Assembly: GCA_037783545.1 (NCBI GenBank)
Contig: JBBELK010000312.1
Span: forward strand, 94,810 to 158,809
Direction of reading: 5' to 3'
DNA from: Henricia sp. BOLD:AAB3569
Lineage: Eukaryota; Echinodermata; Asteroidea; Spinulosida; Echinasteridae
Length of the DNA stretch: 64,000 nt
Notes under the pieces: generated by a model
What the model was told of the DNA's origin: nothing
The model's input: only the letters and a program-made list of their open reading frames with translations
Database searches by the model: none
Program-made: the position numbers and the translations under genes
Part shown: positions 1 to 8,332 of the stretch, piece after piece
Position numbering within the stretch: the stretch's first letter is position 1
Layout: every line of letters begins with the position of its first letter

Positions 1-1140
1 GTGGCTGTTGGACACCCTGCGCCGCGCTGGTGTACATTTGTACGGCCGTTGACTCACCCCAGATTGTGACGGGAATTAGGTCAAAGTGTGTCCCAAATGC
101 CAGCAAATTTGGAAATCAAGGAATTTTCCAACCAACTTCAAATTTTGCATGCTCCAAACTGTATATATTCCGCACTTGTCATGCAAAATTGACAGATTTT
201 CGCTGGGAAATGACGGAGAAATTTCAGAGTTTAGGGAAAACGGAGCTCGGCTGCGTGCTTATTCCCCTAACCGTGGAGGTTGGGACACCCTGCGCATGCG
301 CTGGTGTACATTTCTACGGCCGTTGACTCACCCAGATTGTGACGGAATTAGGTCAAAGTGTGTCCCAAATGCCGGCAAATTTGGATGTCAAGGAATTTTC
401 CAACCAACTTCAAATTTTGCATGCTCCAAACTGTATATATTCCGCACTTGTCATGCAAAATTGACAGATTTTTGCTGGGAAATGACGGAGAAATTTCAGA
501 GTTTAGGGAAAACGGAGCTCGGCTGCGTGGTTATTCCCCTAACCGTGGCTGTTGGGGACACCCTGCGCCGCGCTGGTGTACATTTGTACGGCCGTTGACT
601 CACCCCAGATTGTGACGGGAATTAGGTCAAAGTGTGTCCAAATGCCGGCAAATTTGGAAATCAAGGAATTTTCCAACCAACTTCAAATTTTGCATGCTCC
701 AAACTGTATATATTCCGCACTTGTCATGCAAAAATTGACAGATTTTCGCTGGGAAAATGACGGAGAAATTTCAGAGTTTAGGGAAAACGGAGCTCGGCTG
801 CGTGGTTATTCCCCTAACCGTGGCTGTTGGGACACCCTGCGCCGCGCTGGTGTACATTTGTACGGCCGTTGACTCACCCCAGATTGTGACGGGAATTAGG
901 TCAAAGTGTGTCCCAAATGCCGGCAAATTTGGAAATCAAGGAATTTTCCAACCAACTTCAAATTTTGCATGCTCCAAACTGTATATATTCCGCACTTGTC
1001 ATGCAAAATTGACAGATTTTCGCTGGGAAATGACGGAGAAATTTCAGAGTTTAGGGAAAACGGAGCTCGGCTGCGTGGTTATTCCCCTAACCGTGGCTGT
1101 TGGGACACCCTGCGCCGCGCTGGTGTACATTTGTACGGCC

Positions 1141-1146
1141 GCACCC
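1141..1146. other. 6-bp deletion in one monomer (loses TGACTCA)
   Basis: The monomer starting at 906 is 267 bp: TTGACT is missing between GGCCG and CACCCC. It is the only multi-base deletion of this size I see in the 5' part. The lesion is clean and not in a homopolymer, so it may be real rather than a sequencing error. Confidence 0.6.
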
Positions 1147-4100
1147 CAGATTGTGACGGGAATTAGGTCAAAGTGTGTCCCAAATGCCGGCAAATTTGGA
1201 AATCAAGGAAGTTTTCCAACCAACTTCAAATTTTGCATGCTCCAAAATGTATATATTCCGCACTTGTCATGCAAAAATTGACATATTTTCGTTGGGAAAT
1301 GACGGAGAAATTTTCAGAGTTTAGGGAAAACGGAGCTCGGCTGCGGTGGGTTATTCCCCTAACCGTGGCTGTTGGGACACCCTGCGCATGCGCCGCGCTG
1401 GTGTACATTTCTACGGCCGTTGACTCACCCCAGATTGTGACGGGAATTAGGTCAAAGTGTGTCCCAAATGCCGGCAAATTTGGAAATCAAGGAATTTTCC
1501 AACCAACTTCAAATTTTGCATGCTCCAAACTGTATATATTCCGCACTTGTCATGCAAAATTGACAGATTTTCGCTGGGAAATGACGGAGAAATTTCAGAG
1601 TTTAGGGGAAAACGGAGCTCGGCTGCGTGGTTATTCCCTAACCGTGGCTGTTGGGACACCCTGCGCATGCGCTGGGTGTACATTTCTACGGCCGTTGACT
1701 CACCCAGATTGTGAACGGGAATTAGGTCAAAGTGTGTCCCAAATGCCGGCAAATTTGGAAATCAAGGAATTTTCCAACCAACTTTTAAATTTTGCATGCT
1801 CCAAACTGTATATATTCCGCACTTGTCTGCAAAATTGACAGTTTTCGCTGGGAAATGACGGAGAAATTTCAGAGTTTAGGGAAAAACGGAGCTCGGCTGC
1901 GGTGGTTATTCCCCTAACCGTGGCTGTTGGGACACCCTGCGCATGCGCCGCGCTGGTGTACATTTGTACGGCGTTGACTCACCCAGAATGTGACGGGAAT
2001 TAGGTCAAAGTGTGTCCCAAATGCCGGCAAATTTGGAAATCAAGGAATTTTCCAACCAACTTCAAATTTTGCATGCTCCAAACTGTATATATTCCGCACT
2101 TGTCATGCAAAATTGACAGATTTTCGCTTGGAAATGACGGAGAAATTTCAGAGTTTAGGGGAAAACGGAGCTCGGCTGCGTGGTTATTCCCCTAACCGTG
2201 GCTGTTGGACACCCTGCGCCGCGCTGGTGTACATTTGTACGGCCGTTGACTCACCCCAGATTGTGACGGGAATTAGGTCAAAGTGTGTCCCCAAATGCCA
2301 GCAAATTTGGAAATCAAGGAATTTTCCAACCAACTTCAAATTTTGCATGCTCCAAACTGTATATATTCCGCACTTGTCATGCAAATTGACATATTTTCGC
2401 TGGAAATGACGGAGAAATTTCAGAGTTTAGGGAAAACGGAGCTCGGCTGCGTGGTTTTTCCCCTAACCGTGGCTGTTGGGGACACCCTGCGCATGCGCCG
2501 CGCTGGTGTACATTTGTACGGCCGTTGACTCACCCCAGATTGTGATGGGAATTAGGTCAAAGTGTGTCCCAATGCCGGCAAATTTGGAAATCAAGGAATT
2601 TTCCAACCAACTTCAAATTTTGCATGCTCCAAACTGTATATATTCCGCACTTGTCATGCAAAATTGACAGATTTTCGCTGGGAAATGACGGAGAAATTTC
2701 AGAGTTTAGGGAAAACGGAGCTCGCTGCGTGGTTATTCCCCTAACCGTGGCTGTTGGGACACCCTGCGCATGCGCTGGTGTACATTTCTACGGCCGTTGA
2801 CTCACCCCAGATTGTGACGGGAATTAGGTCAAAGTGTGTCCCAAATGCCGGCAAATTTGGAAATCAAGGAATTTTCCAACCAACTTCAAATTTTGCATGC
2901 TCCAAACTGTATATATTCCCGCACTTGTCATGCAAAATTGACAGATTTTCGCTGGGAAATGACGGAGAAATTTCAGAGTTTAGGGAAAACGGAGCTCGGC
3001 TGCGTGGTTATTCCCCTAACCGTGGCTGTTGGGACACCCTGCGCATGCGCTGGTGTACATTTCTACGGCCGTTGACTCACCCCAGATTGTGACGGGAATT
3101 AGGTCAAAGTGTGTCCCAAATGCCGGCAACTTTGGAAATCAAGGAATTTTCCAACCAACTTCAAATTTTGCATGCTCCAAACTGTATATATTCCGCACTT
3201 GTCATGCAAAATTGACAGATTTTCGCTGGGAAATGACGGAGAAATTTCAGAGTTTAGGGAAAACGGAGCTCGGCTGCGTGGTTATTCCCCTAACCGTGGC
3301 TGTTGGGACACCCTGCGCCGCGCTGGTGTACATTTGTACGGCCGTTGACTCACCCCAGATTGTGACGGAATTAGGTCAAAGTGTGTCCCAAATGCCGCAA
3401 ATTTGGAAATCAAGGATTTTCCAACCAACTTCAAATTTTGCATGCTCCAAACTGTATATATTCCGCACTTGTCATGCAAAATTGACATATTTTCGTTGGG
3501 AAATGACGGAGAAATTTCAGAGTTTAGGAAAACGGAGCTCGGCTGCGTGGTTATTCCCCTAACCGTGGCTGTTGGGACACCCTGCGCATGCGCCGCGCTG
3601 GTGTACATTTCTACGGCCGTTGACTCACCCCAGATTGTGACGGGAATTAGGTCAAAGTGTGTCCCAAATGCCGGCAATTTGGAAATCAAGGAATTTTCCT
3701 ACCAACTTCAAATTTTGCATGCTCCAAACTGTATATATTCCGCACTTGTCATGCAAAATTGACAGATTTTCGCTGGGAAATGACGGAGAAATTTCAGAGT
3801 TTAGGGAAAACGGAGCTCGGCTGCGTGGTTATTCCCTAACCGTGGCTGTTGGGACACCCTGCGCATGCGCTGGTGTACATTTGTACGGACGTTGACTCAC
3901 CCCAGAATGTGACGGGAATTAGGTCAAAGTGTGTCCCAAATGCCGGCAAATTTGGAAATCAAGGAATTTTCCAACCAACTTCAAATTTTGCATGCTCCAA
4001 ACTGTATATATTCCGCACTTGTCATGCAAAATTGACATATTTTCGCTGGGAAATGACGGGAGGAAATTTCAGAGTTTAGGGAAAACGGAGCTCGGCTGCA

Positions 4101-4202
4101 TGGTTATTCCCCTAACCGTGGCTGTTGGGACACCCTGCGCCGCGCTGGTGTACATTTGTACGGCCGTTGACTCACCCCAGATTGTGACGGGATTAGGTCA
4201 AG

Positions 4203-5035
4203 GTGTGTCCCAAATGCCAGCAAATTTGGAAATCAAGGAATTTTCCAACCAACTTCAAATTGTGCATGCTCCAAACTGTATATATTCCGCACTTGTCATG
4301 CAAAATTGACATATTTTCGCTGGGAAATGACGGAGAAATTTCAGAGTTTAGGGAAAACGGGAGCTCGGCTGCGTGGTTAATCCCCTAACCGTGGCTGTTG
4401 GGACACCCTGCGCATGCGCCCGCGCTTGGTGTACATTTGTACGGCCGTTGACTCACCCCAGATTGTGATGGGATTAGGTCAAAGTGTGTCCCAAATGCCG
4501 GCAAATTTGGAAATCAAGGAATTTTCCAACCAACTTCAAATTTTGCATGCTCCAAACTGTATATATTCCGCACTTGTCATGCAAAATTGACAGATTTTCG
4601 CTGGGAAATGACGGAGAAATTTCAGAGTTTAGGGAAAACGGAGCTCGGCTGCGTGGTTATTCCCCTAACCGTGGCTGTTGGGACACCCTGCGCATGCGCT
4701 GGTGTACATTTCTACGGCCGTTGACTCACCCCAGATTGTGACGGGAATTAGGTCAAAGTGTGTCCCAAAATGCCGGCAAAATTTGGAAATCAAGGAATTT
4801 TCCAACCAACTTCAAATTTTGCATGCTCCAAACTGTATATAGTCCGCACTTGTCATGCAAAAATTGACAGATTTTCGCTGGGAAATGACGGAGAAATTTC
4901 AAGAGTTTAGGGAAAACGGAGCTCGGCTGCGTGGTTATTCCCCTAACCGTGGAGGTTGGGACACCCTGCGCATGCGCTGGTGTACATTTCTACGGCCGTT
5001 GACTCACCCAGATTGTGACGGGGAATTAGGTCAAA
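4203..5035 (+). repeat. Three-monomer block, first copy (noisy)
   Basis: Order: a monomer with GCCAGC, AATTGTGC and GACATATT plus a 279-bp-type tract; then a 274-type monomer preceded by GTGATGGG; then a 274-type monomer with GGAGGTTGG. The same order recurs at 6,947-7,775, about 2.74 kb later, and a partial copy begins near 2,283. This marks one end of the decamer-scale unit described next. Confidence 0.65.
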
Positions 5036-7775
5036 GTGTGTCCCAAATGCCGGCAAATTTGGAAATCAAGGAATTTTCCAACCAACTTCAAATTTTGCAT
5101 GCTCCAAACTGTATATATCCGCACTTGTCATGCAAAATTGACAGATTTCGCTGGGAAATGACGGAGAAATTCAGAGTTTAGGGTAAACGGAGCTCGGCTG
5201 CGTGGTTATTCCCCTAACCGTGGCTGTTGGGACACCCTGCGCCGCGCTTGTGTACATTTCTACGGCCGTTGACTCACCCCAGATTGTGACGGGAATTAGG
5301 TCAAAGTGTGTCCCAAATGCGGCAAATTTGGAAATCAAGGAATTTTCCAACCAACTTCAAATTTTGCATGCTCCAAACTGTATATATTCCGCACTTGTCA
5401 TGCAAAATTGACAGATTTTCGCTGGGAAATGACGGAGAAATTTCAGAGTTTAGGGAAAACGGAGCTCGGCTGCGTGGTTATTCCCCTAACCGTGGCTGTT
5501 GGGACACCCTGCGCCGCGCTGGTGTACATTTGTACGGCCGTTGACTCACCCCAGATTGTGACGGGAATTAGGTCAAAGTGTGTCCCAAATGCCGGCAAAT
5601 TTGGAAATCAAGGAATTTTCCAACCAACTTCAAATTTTGCATGCTCCAAACTGTATATATTCCGCACTTGTCATGCAAAATTGACAGATTTTCGCTGGGA
5701 AATGACGGAGAAATTTCAGAGTTTAGGGAAAACGGAGCTCGGCTGCGTGGTTATTCCCCTAACCGTGGCTGTTGGGACACCCTGCGCCGCGCTGGTGTAC
5801 ATTTGTACGGGCCGTTGACTCACCCCATATTGTGACGGAATTAGGTCAAAGTGTGTCCCAAATGCCGGCAAATTTGGAAATCAAGGAATTTTTCAACCAA
5901 CTTCAAATTTTGCATGCTCCAAACTGTATATATTCCGCACTTGTCATGCAAAATTGACATATTTTCGCTGGGAAATGACGGAGAAATTTCAGGAGTTTAG
6001 GGAAAACGGAGCTCGCTGCGTGGTTATTCCCCTAACCGTGGCTGTTGGGACACCCTGCGCATGCGCCGCGATGGTGTACATTTGTACGGCCGTTGACTCA
6101 CCCCAGATTGTGACGGGAATTAGGTCAAAGTGTGTCCCAAATGCCGGCAAATTTGGATATCAAGGAATTTTCCAACCAACTTCAAATTTTGCATGCTCCA
6201 AACTGTATATATTCCGCACTTGTCATGCAAAATTGACAGATTTTTGCTGGGAAATGACGGGAGAAATTTCAGAGTTTAGGGAAAACGGAGCTCGGCTGCG
6301 TGGTTATTCCCTAACCGTGGCTGTTGGGACACCCTGCGCCGCGCTGGTGTACATTTGTACGGCCGTTGACTCACCCCAGATTGTGACGGGAATTAGGTCA
6401 AAGTGTGTCCCAAATGCCGGCAAATTTGGAAATCAAGGAATTTTCCAACCAACTTCAAATTTTGCATGCTCCAAACTGTATATATTCCGCACTTGTCATG
6501 CAAAATTGACAGATTTTCGCTGGGAAATGACGGAGAAATTTCAGAGTTTAGGGAAAACGGAGCTCGGCTGCGTGGTTATTCCCCTAACCGTGGCTGTTGG
6601 GACACCCTGCGCCGCGCTTGTGTACATTTCTACGGCCGTTGACTCACCCCAGATTGTGACGGGATTAGGTCAAAGTGTGTCCCAAATGCCGGCAAATTTG
6701 GAAATCAAGGGAATTTTCCAACCAACTTCAAATTTTGCATGCTCTAAACTGTATTTATTCCGCACTTGTCATGCAAAATTGACATATTTTCGCTGGGAAT
6801 GACGGAGAAATTTCAGAGTTTAGGGAAAACGGAGCTCGGCTGCGTGGTTATTCCCCTAACCGTGGCTGTTGGACACCCTGCGCCGCGCTGGTGTACATTT
6901 GTACGGCCGTTGACTCACCCCAGATTGTGACGGGAATTAGGTCAAGGTGTGTCCCAAATGCCAGCAAATTTGGAAATCAAGGAATTTTCCAACCAACTTC
7001 AAATTGTGCATGCTCCAAACTGTATATATTCCGCACTTGTCATGCAAAATTGACATATTTTCGCTGGGAAATGACGGAGAAATTTCAGAGTTTAGGGAAA
7101 ACGGAGCTCGGCTGCGTGGTTATTCCCCTAACCGTGGCTGTTGGGACACCCTGCGCATGCGCCGCGCTGGTGTACATTTGTACGGGCCGTTGACTCACCC
7201 CAGATTGTGATGGGAATTAGGTCAAAGTGTGTCCCAAATGCCGGCAAATTTGGAAATCAAGGAATTTTCCAACCAACTTCAAATTTTGCATGCTCCAAAC
7301 TGTATATATTCCGCACTTGTCATGCAAAATTGACAGATTTTCGCTGGGAAATGACGGAGAAATTTCAGAGTTTAGGGAAACGGAGCTCGGCTGCGTGGTT
7401 ATTCCCCCTAACCGTGGCTGTTGGGACACCCCTGCGCATGCGCTGGTGTACATTTCTACGGCCGTTGACTCACCCCAGATTGTGACGGGAATTAGGTCAA
7501 AGTGTGTCCCAAATGCCGGCAAATTTGGAAATCAAGGAATTTTCCAACCAACTTCAAATTTTGCATGCTCCAAACTGTATATATTCCGCACTTGTCATGC
7601 AAAATTGACAGATTTTCGCTGGGAAATGACGGAGAAATTTCAGAGTTTAGGGAAAACGGAGCTCGGCTGCGTGGTTATTCCCCTAACCGTGGAGGTTGGG
7701 ACACCCTGCGCATGCGCTGGTGTACATTTCTACGGCCGTTGACTCACCCCAGATTGTGACGGGAATTAGGTCAAA
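5036..7775 (+). repeat. ~2.74-kb ten-monomer higher-order unit (noisy copy)
   Basis: The unit begins with a monomer whose GGGAAAACGG has become GGGTAAACGG. It continues in order with two plain monomers (the second ending CCCATATTG), a 279-type monomer with GCGATGG, a GATATC monomer with TTTTTGCTGG, a D monomer, a TATTTATT monomer, and the three-monomer block seen at 4,203. The following clean sequence from 7,776 repeats the order, with one additional monomer at 9,693. Confidence 0.65.
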
Positions 7776-8071
7776 GTGTGTCCCAAATGCCGGCAAATTT
7801 GGAAATCAAGGAATTTTCCAACCAACTTCAAATTTTGCATGCTCCAAACTGTATATATTCCGCACTTGTCATGCAAAATTGACAGATTTTCGCTGGGAAA
7901 TGACGGAGAAATTTCAGAGTTTAGGGTAAACGGAGCTCGGCTGCGTGGTTATTCCCCTAACCGTGGCTGTTGGGACACCCTGCGCCGCGCTTGTGTACAT
8001 TTCTACGGCCGTTGACTCACCCCAGATTGTGACGGGAATTAGGTCAAAGTGTGTCCCAAATGCCGGCAAAT

Positions 8072-8094
8072 TTGGAAATCAAGGAATTTTCCAA
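8072..8094. other. 7-bp dyad TTGGAAA/TTTCCAA
   Basis: Perfect 7-bp arms at 8,072-8,078 and 8,088-8,094 flank a 9-nt spacer. The base changed to create the GATATC subfamily marker (GGAAATC to GGATATC) is in the left arm, so that subfamily has one mismatch in this dyad. Confidence 0.75.
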
Positions 8095-8103
8095 CCAACT
8101 TCA

Positions 8104-8153
8104 AATTTTGCATGCTCCAAACTGTATATATTCCGCACTTGTCATGCAAAATT
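8104..8153. other. Perfect 11-bp inverted repeat, 28-nt loop (one per monomer)
   Basis: AATTTTGCATG at 8,104-8,114 is the exact reverse complement of CATGCAAAATT at 8,143-8,153, separated by 28 bases that include TATATAT. The same arms occur in essentially every monomer. As single-stranded DNA or RNA this would form an 11-bp AT-rich stem. Dyad symmetry of this kind has been proposed as a feature of some centromeric satellites, but the function here is unknown. Confidence 0.85.
8125..8131 (+). promoter_or_regulatory. TATA-like motif, one per monomer (speculative)
   Basis: TATATAT lies in the loop of the 11-bp inverted repeat. It resembles a TATA element, and satellites are often transcribed, but no other promoter element is evident and AT-rich heptamers arise easily. 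A minority of monomers (for example at 9,497 and 15,258) read TATTTAT instead. Confidence 0.12.
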
Positions 8154-8242
8154 GACAGATTTTCGCTGGGAAATGACGGAGAAATTTCAGAGTTTAGGGA
8201 AAACGGAGCTCGGCTGCGTGGTTATTCCCCTAACCGTGGCTG

Positions 8243-8332
8243 TTGGGACACCCTGCGCCGCGCTGGTGTACATTTGTACGGCCGTTGACTCACCCCAGAT
8301 TGTGACGGGAATTAGGTCAAAGTGTGTCCCAA
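8243..8332. other. Perfect 9-bp inverted repeat spanning the monomer junction
   Basis: TTGGGACAC at 8,243-8,251 pairs exactly with GTGTCCCAA at 8,324-8,332 in the next monomer, with 72 bases between. The intervening loop holds the variable GC tract, GTACATTTGTAC, ACGGCCGT and TGACTCA. The arms are conserved in nearly all copies in the core. Confidence 0.8.
8286..8292. promoter_or_regulatory. TGACTCA motif, one per monomer (speculative bZIP site)
   Basis: TGACTCA is the exact palindromic AP-1/Gcn4-type bZIP site. It is present in nearly every monomer, giving well over 200 copies. An AGGTCA half-site like those bound by nuclear receptors lies 22 bp downstream (8,314-8,319). Binding is not shown; the array could simply sequester such factors or the match could be coincidental. 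A copy near 28,091 (GACTGA) and the 6-bp deletion at 1,141 lose it. Confidence 0.15.

Larger units (their letters stand above)
1..7440. other. Indel-rich 5' part of the array (probable low-consensus contig end)
   Basis: About 27 monomers contain frequent one-base insertions and deletions, mostly in homopolymers: GTTGGACAC at the very start, GTTGGGGACAC near 553, AAAAATTGAC near 729, CTGCGGTGGG near 1,344, and three within 7,375-7,435. Substitutions are not correspondingly raised. The change to clean sequence at about 7,440 is sharp. This spectrum fits sequencing or consensus error at a thinly covered contig end better than evolutionary decay. Monomer types can still be read. Confidence 0.8.
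8049..8321 (+). repeat. Reference monomer, type A (273 bp)
   Basis: This copy matches the majority sequence and is used as the coordinate standard. Landmarks by monomer position: GTGTGTCCC 1-9, palindrome TGCCGGCA 13-20, TTGGAAA/TTTCCAA dyad 24-46, AATTTTGCATG 56-66 with its inverted partner CATGCAAAATT 95-105, TATATAT 77-83 in the loop between them, TTTAGGG 145-151, SacI site GAGCTC 158-163, CCCTAACC 180-187, variable GC tract about 204-216, GTACATTTGTAC 220-231, palindrome ACGGCCGT 230-237, TGACTCA 238-244, AGGTCA 266-271. Composition is 47% GC with 14 CpG. One forward frame has no stop codon, so in-phase copies read through. Confidence 0.95.

Noticed and set aside
1226-1477. Reverse-strand open frames (for example 1,226-1,477, 3,282-3,689, 7,217-7,522)
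   Set aside because: They are found mainly where sequencing indels remove stops, do not recur in the clean core, and mirror the forward satellite.
1-7440. Natural degeneration of the array edge
   Set aside because: The excess is almost wholly single-base indels in homopolymers, not substitutions, and there is no flanking unique sequence to mark an edge. Consensus error explains it better, although it is not excluded.
8104-8153. Intrinsic bacterial terminator
   Set aside because: The stem is AT-rich with a 28-nt loop and no following T-run, and the context is eukaryotic satellite.
8162-8179. A true CENP-B box
   Set aside because: The essential bases are not in register (CGG displaced and CGGG incomplete), so it is kept only as a low-interest resemblance.
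8049-8288. Short 79-85-codon frame in each monomer, rich in Cys (CPKC)
   Set aside because: It repeats identically in every satellite copy, depends on a GTG start and has no plausible promoter or ribosome-binding context. It is the second stop-free stretch of the same noncoding repeat.
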